Shown: positions 22,258 through 36,315, counted from the stretch's first letter. The stretch: DNA of 64,000 nt from Henckelia pumila (GCF_033568475.1 NC_133120.1:98603180-98667179), one strand, 5' to 3'. Notes: a model not told the origin generated them from the letters alone. Made by a program: numbers and translations.

Positions 22258-24510
22258 GTGCAATATATTAAGTTAATAATGAGACTACAGTTTGGAGAAG
22301 AGAACGGGACACGCGCAAACAGAAGCAAGACCCTATCACTGAACATATTCAACATGACAATAGTCAGATCCACGATATAAAAATCTAATGCCAAGTATTG
22401 ATACAAAAATTGCAGCTCCAAGACACAGCATTGACGTGATGCAGCAATTTCAAAAACATCAAGTAATAACAAACAAAGATATGAATCAAGTCAAAGCCCT
22501 CAAATGAGACTCTCAAGAACATAATCCTGATGTCTAAATAACTTGTCAACAAGTGGATAATAATCTCAGACTCTCAGTAATAAGAGGATAATTGCTCAAT
22601 ATGAATGCAATGAATCAGCGAGCATAAAAAGCATATAACACGTATAAAGTAAGTCAAACACCTCAATTTAGCAATAGTCACGTTCATAGTTGTCAAAAGC
22701 GCTCAAGTGTCCTCGGGCTTTAAGCGCAAAGCGCAAAGCGAAGCGCGTGCTTTACGGAAGTAAAGCGCAATAAAAAATTATTCTTGAAAAATAGAATAAA
22801 AATCACTTTTTAAATAAAATTTATGAAACATAAGACATCAAATTTGAAATTCATCATAATCTTCATCTTTTGAATATCAAATATTAAAATGCAAAGGGCA
22901 AATGACAAGATGACACAATGGCAGAGGCGTTGGGGAGGAAAGGCAATGTGATGTTGGGGTTTCTGTGTTTTTTTAGGGTAAATCGAGGGTAAATTGCACT
23001 TTAAAAGGCAATTTCACATCTCTCAAAAAAAATTAAAAAAAAAGTTTGTTCTTCGGAGCAAAAAAAAGCGCAAAAAAGCGCACGCTTCATAGAAGTCATG
23101 CGCTTTGAAGCACACTGAAGCACAGGCCTTGCGCCTCGTTGCGCTTTGCGCTTAAAGCGAACGCTTCTACGCTTTTGACAACTATGGTCACGTTACACAT
23201 CGTTATAAAGGCCGTAACAAAGTGATCAATCCGTAACTCACAGTCAAACAAATTACCACAATAATTATTACAAAACTCCGGATGTTCTTGGTTATCCAAA
23301 CCCGTGACAATTATTATTTCCCATCAAATTCTAGAGTATCGAACTTCCAAACAATACCAATATACGATCCTAATGTCGAAATACCCAACGTTTATAAACC
23401 TGAATTTTTCGATAAATTATGGAATATTCCAAAATTAGTATCTAACAATTCTAAGGCATTTAGATAACCAACTATCAATACATTCATCTCCAAAATTTCG
23501 AAATCCTTAGATAATTAATTCTGAAATTTCGAAATAAATTCTAGAAAATTCGGCCTACAACCAACAAATAATCACATATCAATTATAGAAATTCGAATAA
23601 CCAACAAATAATAACATATCAATTATAGAAATTCGAAAGAACCAAAAGGCCCAAATTTTGAAACCCTAATTTTCGAATTATACCTTCTAGGCTACGAAAA
23701 CAATCTCCAAACGAACGGCAGCCGGAGACGGCAGGGGGCGGTGGCTGAAAAAACTGGTTCGACGGAACGAGTTTAAAACTAAAAAAAATGCGTAGTGACG
23801 AATAGCCCTCGTCCAGAGGATTCCAAATCTATGCTCAAATCTTATTTTCAAGCAGCAAGGCAGCGTAGATCGGAGCTCAAAGTTTCGAAATGGTGATGAG
23901 GTTTTGGGAGAGATAAAGCGGCCGAGAGAGAGAATGGAGAGGTGAGCGAAAAGTTTACTTATTAAATCTTGCCAAATAAGAGGGTAATTAGAATCGAGTC
24001 CTTGTACTTCCTCCTCTTTTAAATGCCAATAAAACATAAATCCAAGACATCTACTCCGAAATATCCAATCTTTTCATGGTTTTCAAAACATATCATTCAG
24101 AATCAACCATGAATCAAGAACATATGCAAAACGATACCCAACCCTTATTCCAAACTAGCCGGGTAGCCTAAAATCAAGAATAAAAATCAAACGCTTTAAC
24201 CTAGGACACCTTCATAACAGCAAAGATAGATTCCTGTGCGCCAAACACCATAATTCAAACAAAAATAAAATCGGGTTTCAGAAACATTTCATTGATATAA
24301 AAACAAAACAAGGAAAGCACGGCACTCAATCTAGATCCATCGTACCTCGAGAGATCGGTAGCGTTGCAAAAACCGAAAAATAACAAGTGAAAAAGGAATC
24401 CGGAGAATGAGAGATAGAGACGCGGCCTTGAACAACGGGAAGAGTGTTGCAGAGAAGAGGCGAGAGCAGGTTGTGGCCGCTCTGAGCTTGCGTGTTGCAT
24501 CCTAATAAAC
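22258..24510 (-). other. Putative leader exons and leader intron of VPS28
   Basis: Two pyrimidine-rich stretches read like plant 5' UTR exons on the minus strand. One covers about 23697-23950 (CTCTCTCTCGG..., ending CCTAGAAG before GTATAA). The other covers about 24341-24510 and ends CTCTCGAG before GTACGA. An acceptor-like TGTAG lies shortly upstream of the ATG. Which is used, or whether both are alternatives, cannot be told without transcripts. Short ORFs here (23687-24037, 24255-24500) are not believed. Confidence 0.35.
22685..23186. mobile_element. hAT-type MITE upstream of VPS28
   Basis: Perfect 17-bp inverted ends (CATAGTTGTCAAAAGCG and its complement) with an 8-bp target duplication GTCACGTT (22677-22684, 23187-23194). 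Subterminal parts are rich in AAGCGCAAAGCG words. Non-coding, 502 bp. Confidence 0.88.
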
Positions 24511-26084
24511 GCGTAGATTATACGATAAATATATATATATATCCAGTTTTGCTATCCTGCACATCCACCATGCCCACCTAATGATTGTAGCTTTCGATGT
24601 CAAGAAATTACAGGGATAAAGAACGATTTTTAATAAGCAGGCTTGTAAGAAAAAAAATCATAAAAACGACTTACATGATACCTGATACTTATTTGATTTT
24701 TTTGTAGCATATAATTCATGGTATATATTTTTGCAAGAAAAACAATTCATGGTATATTGGAAATCAATTCAATTGTGAGTTATTGCATTTTGAAAGTAGT
24801 CGAGTTTAAATGTTTAATTCATTAACCGTGTAACAGATTCAATGTAACATATAATTTTTTTAATCAATATAACATATAATTGTTATTCATCCAAACCAGT
24901 GTTTTTATAAGTTAAGTGAATTGTGTTTAAATGAAATACCATTTTAACATAAACAACAGTTTAGGAGATTTTTATCTATGTATTTCTGAAATTTTTTCCT
25001 TATTTTTAGACGCGTGATGATTGTGTTACAGTTAGGTCTTAAAACTCAATTTCAAAATTAGAATATGTTTCCATTTCAAAATTAAAATATGTTTCCAGGT
25101 AGATTATAAGTTAAGATTTTCTTTAGTTTACGTGTTTAGAATCAAAATCGACTCAAATATTAATCTTTATGTATATATATTCATACAAAAATATACAGTA
25201 CAATGAATATAGCTTTAGTGATATGTAAATGCATAAAGGGTTGTTAAACTTGATACTATATGGAATACTTCAATGATATTTATTCAAATTTTTAGTATAA
25301 TCTTTGTAATATGACATCTCAATGGGCATATATGTTATGTCACAACATGTTAAATACAATATATAGTACTAAATGTGGTAAAAATATGAGCAAATAGTTT
25401 GGCTTCTTTTATGGATTGTTACATAGACTGTGAATATGATCACTATATTTTATTAATATCTATACCATTTGATATAATGTCCAGAAAAAATTCAATATAT
25501 AATTTCGATTGTTAAAAGGAAACATCCTGGAAATTTATATGTAATTTAAAGATAGAGCATGTTTTTCTTCAGTATTTACCATGTTTGTGATATTCTCATG
25601 GCAACATTTATGGATTTGTTTTTTGCGGGAATTGCAATATTAATGCTATAATCTGGTTTCCTGTAGTCTTATAATTTGATGAAAGCAAAACTTCAACACA
25701 TTAATTGGTTAAAATCCAAAGAAAGTCAAATTTGGAATTAAAATTGTGGAGTAATTTTATTTCGCTGGGCAAGACCGCAATCTATTCTCATATAGTCATT
25801 TATTATGAATTTGGTGTCCTTTTTTTCCTACAAAAACTAATGGCATATTTAGGTCATTATTATTATTGTCTAGAAAGTAAACGGAGACTATCATTAAATG
25901 AAACAATAACATAATTGAATGTCTTTGATGAAAAGTCTTGGGATCATTTTCTACGTCCAAATTGAAATCGAACACTACACACTCAAAACTTATGTTTTCT
26001 TAGGTTAGACTTCTAAAATGCCACCCGAATTTACATATATTTTTTGTTTCAATATTAATTAATTTTGTTTTACGGAATGTGTAT
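24511..26084. other. AT-rich intergenic DNA between VPS28 and the phospholipase gene
   Basis: No gene or element with clear ends; the ORF at 25705-25914 has no recognisable content. Confidence 0.55.
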
Positions 26085-26094
26085 GAAGTATTAT

Positions 26095-26350
26095 GGGCTA
26101 ATTACATCCACGCCCCTCTGAAAAGTCTAAAAGACATAAAACACCATGTGTAAAACTAATAGCATGTTAGACCCTATGTTTTAAAAAAATTAGCATAAAA
26201 ACCCCTATGAGAGGGTATAAATGTGCCCGAGTTTGTATAACATAAGGGTGAAATGTGCTACATTTTAAAAAACTGAGGGATGCATTAGCCTATTAATATT
26301 TTTTAGGGGTTTTATGATTATTAGACTTTTGAGATTAATGCAATTAGCCC
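26095..26350. mobile_element. Short Mutator-type MITE in the phospholipase promoter region
   Basis: Inverted ends GGGCTAATTACATC and complement GGGCTAATTGCATT, flanked by a 10-bp direct repeat GAAGTATTAT (26085-26094, 26351-26360). Non-coding, 256 bp, about 415 bp before the phospholipase start codon. Confidence 0.85.
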
Positions 26351-26764
26351 GAAGTATTATCTATCTAATACGGCGTCGTATTATCCGTCTGTTTCCCGTC
26401 GAGACGTAGAAACAAGTTTATAAGAACTCCAAAACCACCAAATCCACACAACAGATGCATTACACCCAACGAAGATGGCAGCAGTTCACATTCCACTCTA
26501 CGCGTAAACACTTCCTTTATTAGTAATTAATCAATGACTTTCGGTTACGCTTCGATCGAATCCACACAAAATCAGGAATTTTGATTCATACTGAAACCGA
26601 TATCTTTTTTTTTTTTTTTTTCATTATCATTTTGATTCTTGAATGCGGAGTCATTTGATTCGCATTCTTGATTTCAATCTGATCGTTCGATGTTGCATCA
26701 GTCGAATAAGTTCAAGAAAATAGAGAAGAAGGAGATTAATAAACCCTGATCTGATTTGGGATCG

Positions 26765-29700
26765 ATGTCGTGGGGACTGGGTTGGAAGCGCCCATCGGAA
26801 GTCTTCCACTTGACGTTGAGTTATGGCGCAGATGCGGATACGCTTGATGACGTCACCCCAACGTCGTCTCGGTCGTCATCTTCCGCTTCTCCGTTCTCTG
26901 GGTCCTCCCCGACGTCGTCGGTACAGGACGCCGCAGCCATAGCCGCCAACGTCGATAGCGATCAAGATAAACTGGGGTTTAGGATTGACCTTGAATGGAA
27001 CGCCGGGGATGACGAGGATCAAGTCGCGTTGAAACTCCAGTCACAGGTCATGGTCGCTTTGCCCTCACCCCAAGACTTCGTGGAAATTGAGTTGAGGGAG
27101 AAGGGGGGAGTTCCGGCGGCTAAGAATGAGGCGGACAGTTTAGAGAATGGAGGAGGTGATTTGGGAAGTAATGGTCAGCTAAATTCGGAAAAGTACACCC
27201 AGGAGGAAGATGGTGTAGGGGTGGAGATGAGGGTTGTCAAGAAAAGGGAGCCGCTGAAGGGTATTATACTTTGGAGGGCAGGGGGTTCTGGGCAGCAGAA
27301 TGATGGTGGAATAGGGGTCTTGCTGAAGTTGATGAAGTCCAATTTCGCCAATGGGATTGCTGATGGAGTGGTTATTGGGTCAAGTTGCCTGGAACATTGG
27401 CGAAATGTTGCTGTTGTTAGCCTGTGCGGTCTTGGATTAAATGTGAGTCATATCTATTGCCAAAATCACGTTGGACCATTTTCTGTAACCAAAAATTACA
27501 TTGTTTATCAAGCTCATGCTGGCATGTGTTTTCTTTAACAGTAATGATCAGCACTTCTTTACATAGTTGGGTGTTATAGAGTAGATCAAATAAAGAGAGT
27601 TTGAGTACGTTCTGTGTTCTGTGTTACTTATGTTCTCCATACGAGAGGTAGCGTACTGCAAAAGATTCTTTCTCTATGGACTGTACTGGCTGATTCATGT
27701 ATGCCAATTAATTCCAATTAGAGATCGGCTAAGTTTGTATCTCTTAATGTTGTCCTAACTCTAATCTTGAAATGCTAGATATACAGCTAATTGATCTGTT
27801 GTCACAAACTAGGGGAACCTGTTTTTCTTCATCAAAACTAAACATTAGTATCAAAAGAACCTGAATTTATGTTTGTGTTTGTGTTTGTGTTTCCTCAGAC
27901 ATTGCCAGTGGAGATAACTCGGCTCCCACTTCTTGAGAAACTGTACCTTGATAATAACAGGCTCTCTACTTTGCCACCTGAGCTTGGTGAGCTGAAAAAC
28001 TTGAAAGTTCTTGCCATAGACTACAACACGCTTGTCTCCGTCCCTGGTAGGCTTTTAAAGCTTTGTTGTGGTTTTATTTTCTGTATCAACTGAAAGGACA
28101 TCTTTCACCATATGATAATGTTAATATCTATCTAATTTTGCAATTACCTGTTATTGTCTATGTCGACAACTATAAGCAGTGGAATTGAGACAGTGTGCTG
28201 GTCTTGTTGAATTGTCACTGGAACATAACAAGCTGGTCAGGCCCCTTCTTGACTTCAGGTCATTGAATTGTTATCTTATAGTATTTGATGGTCTCTATAC
28301 TTGTGTTTCTGGTTATCTCTGCAGAAATGTTTTCAAATCTTAATCGTTGTCTCCAGCTTTTGACAGGGCTATGGCAGAGTTACGTGTTTTAAGACTTTTT
28401 GGCAATCCCCTTGAATTTCTTCCTGACATTTTACCATTGCAAGAACTTCGCCACTTGTCTCTTGCAAACATAAGAATTGTGGCTGATGATAATTTAAGAT
28501 CAGTCAGCGTACAGATTGAGGTGTGTGGTGATGTTGTCTTTTGGTTATTTGGTTGAGTTGCACTCTAGATTTTGTCTTTTCAAGTTGGATCACACACTTC
28601 TCTGGTTTGGTCGCAGATGGAGAATAGTTCTTATTTTGTTGCATCCCGACATAAGCTGAGTGCATTCTTCTCTCTCATATTCCGTTTTTCTTCTTGTCAT
28701 CACCCTCTACTGGCATCTGCTCTTGCAAAGATAATGCAAGATGATGGAAACCGGGTAGTTGTTGGAAAAGATGAGAATGCAGTGCGGCAGCTTATAAGTA
28801 TGATAAGCAGTGATAACCAGCATGTGGTATGCTACAGTTTATCACAATTAACTATTTTTTATTTCATGATATTTTTTTTCTCATTACTTGTGGTTTTTTA
28901 TCAGGTTGAGCAAGCTTGCTTTGCTCTCTCATCTCTTGCATCAGATGGTCAGGTGGCAATGCAATTGATCAAATCTGACATTATGCAACCTATTGAAAGA
29001 GTGTTAAAATCTGCAAGGGCCCAAGAAGTAATCTCCGTTTTGCAAGTCGTGGTCAAGTTGGCTTTTACATCTGACATTGTAGCTCAGAAAATGTTGACCA
29101 GAGATGTATTGAAATCAATTAAGTTATTATGTGGCAATAAAAACCCAGAGGCAAGTTCACCTTACTCACGACTTAAAATGTTCTATTGATTTTTGCCCTT
29201 TATATATGCTCAAAATGAATGTTTTTGGGTCATAGGTACAAATATCAGCTCTATTCGCCCTTGGAAATTTAGCTTTCTGTCTGGAAAACCGTCGTACCCT
29301 AGTCACGTCAGAAAGTCTGCGGGAACTTCTTTTGCGGCTTACAGCTGCTTCTGAGCCTCGAGTGTGTAAAGCTGCAGCACGTGTTCTGGCTGTATTAGGT
29401 GGGTTTTCTCTAAGATATATTTCCTATGATAACGTATTTGTTGTGCGCATGATTTTGACAGGGATATGTTATACCATCGTAGGGGAGAATGAGATTCTGC
29501 GCCGCGCTACTAAAGGAAGGCAAGTTCCTAAAAGAGGATTACGTATACTTGCAATGGATGGCGGCGGCATGAAAGGACTGGCAACTGTCAAGATTTTGAG
29601 AGAAATTGAGAAGGGTAGTGGAAAGCAAATTCATGAACTGTTTGACCTTATCTGTGGAACATCTACTGGTGGCATGCTTGCTGTAGCTCTTGGAATTAAA

Positions 29701-32700
29701 TCGATGTCCTTGGAAAAATGTGAAGAAATTTACAAAGAACTTGGTAATGTGCTGCCTTATAAGGAGACTTGTGCTCATGGTTTCATTCATATTTATTATC
29801 TGATTTTATGCCTTTAGTTTACTACTTTACTTAGGTTTTGTTTTGATTTTTCCAGGGAAGCTTGTTTTTGCTGAACCAGTTCCGAAGGACAATGAAGCAG
29901 CAACATGGAGAGAAAAGTTAGATCAACTCTACAAGAGCTCATCACAGAGTTTTCGAGTTGTTGTACATGGATCTAAAGTATGTTCTCCTTCTAGTCTTCG
30001 GTTTTATTTCATTGTTATTATCTAATACTGAAAAGAAAGAAGCAAATTGTTCTTCTGAACAAATGTATTTTGATCTTAGTTGCCCATTTCTCGCCATTTC
30101 CTCGCATTTCCTGTTTTCTTCACCTGTAACATAACTTCTTACACTCTGCCTTTCTATTTCAAATTGATTTCGGACAAATTTTGTGAAAATGTTCTGGAAA
30201 CTCATCATTCTTTTTGAGAATAGAGGATGACTTGAGCCTTCTTCCAGCACAGTGCAGATCAGTTTGAGAAGCTATTGAAGGAGATTTGTGCTGATGACGA
30301 AGGAGATCTCTTAATTGAATCTGCAGTTAAGAGAATCCCGAAAGTTTTTGTTGTTTCAACCCTTGTCAGTGTTGCACCAGCACAGCCATATATATTTCGA
30401 AATTATCAGGTTGGACCAAAAAATTTATATATAGTTTTTAATGTTGCATCATTGTCAACTTGAAGGATTTTTTTCTGTTGCTAATTGCGTAATTTTTTGT
30501 CCTCGTGAATATCAGTATCCTCCTGGAACGCCTGAAATTTCTTCTGCAGTTGCTGAAAACTTGACAACTGGTGGGCAAGGAGCCGCTACTACTGGAGCTC
30601 AAGTTGGATACAAGCGCCATGCTTTTATTGGAAGTTGTAAGCATCACATCTGGCAAGCTATAAGAGCATCATCTGCAGCACCATATTATCTAGATGATTT
30701 CTCTGATGGTAACTTTTCTTATGGCCCTGAATTTATTTTCACCATTACAGAGGTTATCAGGAGAAATCTTTGCCTTCTTTTTCTGAACGTCATATGCAGG
30801 TGTATATCGTTGGCAAGATGGTGCCATCGTGGCTAACAATCCTACTATTTTTGCCGTACGAGAAGCGCAACTGTTATGGCCTGATGCTAAAATAGACTGC
30901 TTAGTCTCCATTGGTTGCGGATCCGTTCCAACAAAGGTATCAATTTCTCAGCATTGTTCTTCTGTTTTTATGGGTTTTTGTAATTTGGACATACCGAACC
31001 CGAGGAGACGCCCAAGAGTCGGCTGCCTTAAGCCTAATATGGAGAGGCGCCAAAAAATTATTTACTGTTTATCGATAAAACAATTACACTCAACACAATT
31101 TGTATATCGACTTAAACTTTAAAAAAGAGTGAAGAATTTCTTTTGAATTCAGGTTAATCCTTTCGATTAAGTGAAACATTTTTTGGACAATCTAGAAAAT
31201 CCTCTGAAACTTGGAAAATGATTATGAAAATCGGAGACTCTACTATGACATTTTTCCACTTATTTTTGTATCTTTATTTTTTGAAAATTTCCATTAGAAG
31301 TTAAGCGATTGCATAAATATTTCTTGAATTACCGTTTCCCTTTGCCGCTTGATAGTAAATTTCTTGTTTGGACCTTTATTTTATTCTTAGCATGTTAAAA
31401 CGGCAAAACAAGTACTATATAAATGACTAAACGAGTATTCAAACTCTTTTAAGCTTATTATTTGATTACATTAAAAAAATTGATTCTTATATTTTATTTA
31501 CTTTCTGCATTTGATTTGTCAGGTTCGTAAGGGTGGCTGGCGTTATTTGGACACTGGACAAGTTCTGATCGAGAGTGCTTGTTCTGTTGATCGTGTGGAA
31601 GAAGCGTTGAGTACATTGCTTCCCATGCTTCCTGATGTACAGTATTTTCGATTTAATCCAGGTGGTTATACATAGATAATTTGCCATGCATCTTATCAGT
31701 TTGCAAAATGCAGTGATTTTAATCTCATTTGTTGGGTACATGGGCTTGCACTGACATTACACATGAAATTGAATTCATTTTCGGAAAGTGTGTTGGTTGT
31801 CACAGACTTCATCTGATGCATGATATCAAACTGAAACCGTTAGACATCTATTTATATTCATAAAAGTTCTAATTATTATCGCATGGGCAGTTGACGAACG
31901 TTGTGATATGGAGCTGGATGAAACTGATCCTGCTAATTGGTTAAAATTAGAAGGTGCAACTGAAGAGTACATTCTGAATAATTCCATTGCTTTCAAAAAT
32001 CTAGCTGAAAGATTACTCGAGAATCCGCATGATGAGAAATTTTCAGACAGTTTGAAGTCTCAAAAACTCTCCAATATAAAGGGTATTAAACAAAATCTCC
32101 TTTTTGATTCTTTTTTTCCCGGCAATCAACCCTCCTTATTCATGCTGTAGTTTTTTCTCTCTTTTTCATATTTGAGCTTAGCATCTGTTAATGAACAGTG
32201 TCCAATGCGAATAGCCCACTTTTGGGCTGGAGACGTGGTGTTCTTCTTATAGAGGCTTCCAACAGTCCAGATTCTGGACGAGTTTTTCACCATACCCGTG
32301 CACTTGAGACTTTTTGTACGAATAATGGGATAAAGTTATCTCTTTCTAATGTGGGAACCACTAAGGTGGCTCCAGGATCCGCATTTCCGACACCATTTAC
32401 GTCACCTTTGTTTACTGGAAGTTTTCCATCAAGTCCCCTACTTTATAGCCCTGATATTGGCCCCCCACGCATCGGTAGAATTGACCTTGTACCACCCCTA
32501 AGTTTGGATGGATTTCATTCTGCAAAAACAACTGGTTCACCACCCCCCGACTCTCCTCCCAAATGCCGGCAGCTTTCTGTTCCAGTAATATCTTTGCACG
32601 CGAAAATACAGAACTCACCCCAGGTTGGAATACTTCATATGGCACTGCAAAATGACACATGTGGCTCCATATTAAGGTCTTGTTTTTTTGAGCATTTACT

Positions 32701-34168
32701 TATCCTTCAGTTTTCTAAGACCTTGTTGTTGTAGCTTACATTCTTTAAAATGTTTCCATTTTGGTATAGTTGGCAGAATGATGTATTTGTGGTTGCTGAA
32801 CCTGGAGAGTTAGCAGATAAATTTCTGCAGAATGTTAAATATAGCATGTTATCATTGATGAAGGGCCGAAGGAGGAAGCATGCATCACTCATTACTAACC
32901 TTTCAACTGTTGCTGATCTCGTGTTATGCAGACCATACTTCCATATTGGTGGTGTGGTCCACAGGTATATTGGACGTCAAACACAGGTACATTTTTTAAA
33001 ATTAGGTCGTATTTGGGGGCAGTTATTGAGGGAATATTGCTCTTATATGTTGTCCTCTGAAGGTCATGGAAGATGATCGTGAAATTGCTGCTTATATGTT
33101 CCGTAGAACAGTACCTCTGGTTCACTTGACCCCTGAAGATGTCCGGTGTATGGTACGTCCGTTGACAATGGGTTGCCTTTTATTATATCAGTACCAAAGA
33201 TACTGCTTTTTTACCATTAAGTTGAAACTGAAAGCGAGCGATGAATTCAGGAAGTATTACTGCCAGTCCAATTTTATTGTCATTAATCATCTGTATGCTT
33301 ATTGACTGATACGCTGGATCCCCTTCCATCAACTCCAAAATAAAGAATCTTGTGCAAAGGAACTTTTCTCCTTAGGTTTCTTCATTTTGTACAAACCTTT
33401 ACAGGAAAGTGGAAGCAGTTGATAATTAAGAACTTGTCTGTAGACCAGTTCACGAGGAAAACAGTGTTTCTTAGACATTAAAGACAGACCAGCGTGTTCA
33501 AATTTGAGAAGAATCTTGGTGTTCTCTCTAATGTTCGAATTACAATCTTCCTTGTTAATTTTTTATTATTACTTTGTTTTTTCACATAAAAGTTTTACAA
33601 TTTTCGAACAGTTGTCTTTTCTACAGCGAACTTCTCTACTCGACCTAATCGTTTTGCAAACTGTTCAGAAAATTTGGGTTGATCTGTCACTAGAACATAT
33701 CTGTATACGTTCTGTTTGCAGATTGGAGCTTGGAGGGACAGGATTATAATCTTCACAGGAATATATGGGCCTATCCGAGCTTTAACCAAAGCATTTCTAG
33801 ATTCTGGTGCTAAAGCTGTTATATGCCCTTCATCAGAGCCTGAAGAAACTCCGTTAACATCATTCCACGGATCAGGCGAGTTTAGTACATTTGAAAATGG
33901 GAAGTTTGAGATTGGAGAAGAGGAAGCAGATGAAGAAGATTCTGAACCACCCAGTCCAGCTAGTGATTGGGAGGATAGTGAAACTGAAAAAAATGGAACG
34001 CAGTCGTTGCGTTTTTTGGATGATGATGAGAAAGAATTGTCTCAGTTTGTTTGTGAATTGTATGATTCACTGTTTCAAGGTGGCGGAAGTTTGGAAGTGG
34101 CGCTGAAAAATGCTCTTGCTTCTCATCGTAGCCTGAGATATATGTGCCATGCCCCCGGTATGCCGTAG
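26765..34168 (+). CDS. PLA1 (PLAI-type patatin): Phospholipase A I: leucine-rich repeat, armadillo-like and patatin domains
   Basis: I join 18 exons: 26765-27442, 27899-28046, 28180-28258, 28367-28520, 28617-28826, 28905-29150, 29236-29398, 29483-29743, 29856-29977, 30248-30409, 30516-30708, 30800-30936, 31523-31661, 31891-32082, 32199-32676, 32770-32986, 33063-33152 and 33722-34168. The sum is 4116 nt, an open frame of 1371 residues. Order: plant-specific N-terminus (MSWGLGWKRPSEVFHLTLSYG); leucine-rich repeats (LPLLEKLYLDNNRLSTLPPEL, RVLRLFGNPLEFLPDI); armadillo-like helices (QACFALSSLASDG); then the patatin acyl hydrolase with oxyanion DGGGMKG, nucleophile GTSTGG and the dyad Asp in WQDGAIVANNP. 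A long C-terminal region ends in an acidic stretch. The family hydrolyses galactolipids and phospholipids and is linked to basal jasmonate supply. Intron 6 starts with GC (29151); others are GT-AG. No damage seen. Confidence 0.94.
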
Positions 34169-35616
34169 CTTTTGAGGCAACTGCAGATGATTTCAGGGAA
34201 GGTCGAGGTATTTGCACCATCTTCCCTTTACACCATTGTAGAGAAAGAGTTGAGTAAATGTATAGTAAAACGGGGTAATGGAAAAACGAATAAGAAAAGG
34301 AAAATTTTAGCACAAATTGAATTCATGTACTTTATATTGCATCAGGAAATAACAGTAACATCAAAAATATTTATTGGGCTTTGCCATTTTCTGGTATTTA
34401 ATAAAATTATATCAGAGCATCATTTGTCATCATATCTACGGTCTGTTTTTTTTTTAAATTTATTTACGGTCTGGTTGGGTACGGTCCGTGTCTAAAGTGT
34501 CAAATCAGAATTTCGTAGTTTTTTTTTTTTTTTTTTACATAGAATTTCGTGGTTTTAAAACAAGCTTTTGTTACAGCGCTGTCACAAGACTCAATTCAAG
34601 CCCTGTAATCCTTAAATTTAAGTAAGTGATTGAGATTGTTTCTGTAAAGCATTAAAAACTCAAAATTGTTTCTTAAAAATAATCTCAAACACTACCTAAA
34701 TATCGAACAAGTGTCTGAATTGTAGCTCAAATCTGTGTACTCTTTTGAGTATGACCGTAAAATATCTCTCAATGGATTAAAAATATCGTTGGTGGTTTAC
34801 GTCGTGTTCAAATATTTTTTACTTCGGCTTAATTTCGAATACAAGGGAAACTTATGTTCAAGTTACCTCTAGAAGTATGGAAAACGGAATTTAAACAACA
34901 GCCGGCTTTAAACATCATCATGTGGTTAAAGGGTCGCCTTTTATACATTAACTCCGCCATAACTCTAAACATTTACGACATTTTGACTTTGAGTTCCCTC
35001 TTTTTCCAATTCGTAATTAAGAGATAATGAAAAGCAACGAAATTAATAGTCGAGCCACTCATATCATAAACCACTTCTTAATTACTTTGCCCCCAAGCTA
35101 AACAAATAAAGGAGCTTGAATGATGATACGGATATCGAGAAATCCAATATTTCTTTTGATTAAATAAGGGTGATTTTGACTGGAAAAATAAAAAGCCACT
35201 TTAAGGAACATAATTATTTGGTCCATTTGTAAATACTCCCATATATAAGGTGATGCCTATTTTAATCAATAGTAGGTAACTTGCCAGATGATTTTATATC
35301 CGTGAGATATGTCAAATCTATCTATATTTATAATTAAAAAAAATAATGCTTTTATATAAAAATAAAAAATAAAAAATTAAGCCTCCTTCATGAGTGCTCC
35401 AAATAAGATATTCGTCTAACAAAATTGAACCGCATGAGTTTTGTGTTTAATTAAAGTTAATGTTATATAGCCTCTACAAATTATAAACACTAGTAATCGA
35501 TGTACACGTGTATGTAATTTTTTTAAAAATTATAATAAATATAAAATCTTAATGATTTGCAAAAAAAATACGTTTTTTTAACATAAAACATAATTCAATT
35601 AAAACTTCAACAAGTC
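34169..35616. other. 3' flank of the phospholipase gene and AT-rich intergenic DNA
   Basis: The first few hundred bases are probably 3' UTR (AATAAAAT near 34400). The rest holds no recognised gene; a small MITE-like palindrome is listed separately. Confidence 0.5.
34620..34696. mobile_element. Small MITE-like palindrome related to the HD-ZIP intron element
   Basis: Left end AAGTAAGTGATTGAGATTG and right end ...AATCTCAAACACTACCT are imperfect inverted copies. The ACTACCT end and AAGTAAGTGATT word are shared with the element at 768-875. Confidence 0.4.
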
Positions 35617-36030
35617 TCACATTACAAAGTTGATGAGAAATAACGGGATAGCATCCGAGTAGGCTAAATTGTTTTCCAACAAACAACATTTACGGGCTAA
35701 TTCGTGAGTCACTTGGTTGGCTGATATCGGACAATATTGAATGAAATTCTCCGGTACACTAGAGCAGAGTCTGCGAATATCACTAACAAACGGCTCATCC
35801 ATGGAGAATGGAGAAATATTGTGAATGACATGTGTTTATGTTAGAGCATCCGATGCAATAATCCAGTTGGTCTAACCGGAAGTTAAAGCCATCTTAATTC
35901 CTTCTTTAACAACAAACAATTAGGCCAAATGTGGAGAAAAACAACCAGAAAGAAATTTACCTTCAGCAAAAATCACAAGTCCATGAGTATCACGTCTGAC
36001 AATCCCCACTCCGTAGTGATCTTTGGAATT
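35617..36030 (-). pseudogene. RNase H-like domain relic of a non-LTR retrotransposon
   Basis: Read on the minus strand from about 36030: NSKDHYGVGIVRRDTHG, then after in-frame stops IASDA, and finally an ORF (35802-35617) with ANQVTHELARK and a C-terminal hydrophobic end. This order (G.GIV.RD..G, .SDA, N..AHELAR-like) is that of the plant RNase H-like domain found at the end of LINE-type polyproteins and in many orphan copies. At least three in-frame stops lie within it; nothing else of the element was seen nearby. Confidence 0.6.
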
Positions 36031-36139
36031 CAATGAGATAGGAGATGGTTTTTCATAGTGTAGGTGAGGAATGCAGTTATGTTCTCTTCATTTTTGTCCA
36101 ATAATACTTATAAAGTACAGTGTATGCGTAAGAGTTGCA

Positions 36140-36315
36140 TCTATAAATTTACATTAGTGTAATGGGACTGACCAAAACAGTTTCTAAACAGATGATCTCA
36201 TCCTTTATGGATAGTATAGATAAAGGGTTGAATTTGTAAATTTACATTAGCGTAATTAACCGGACCAAGACAGTTTCTAAAAAAATCTCATTCTTTATAA
36301 ATAATATAGATACCG
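36140..36315. repeat. Imperfect direct repeat of about 90 bp
   Basis: AAATTTACATTAGTGTAAT... with GACCAAAACAGTTTCTAAA (from about 36144) recurs with changes as AAATTTACATTAGCGTAAT... and GACCAAGACAGTTTCTAAA (from about 36236). Each is followed by ATCTCATYCTTTAT. An old tandem duplication. Confidence 0.65.

Noticed and set aside
26756..26764. Upstream start for the phospholipase at 26756
   Set aside because: That codon is TTG; the first ATG in frame is 26765, where plant PLA I proteins begin.
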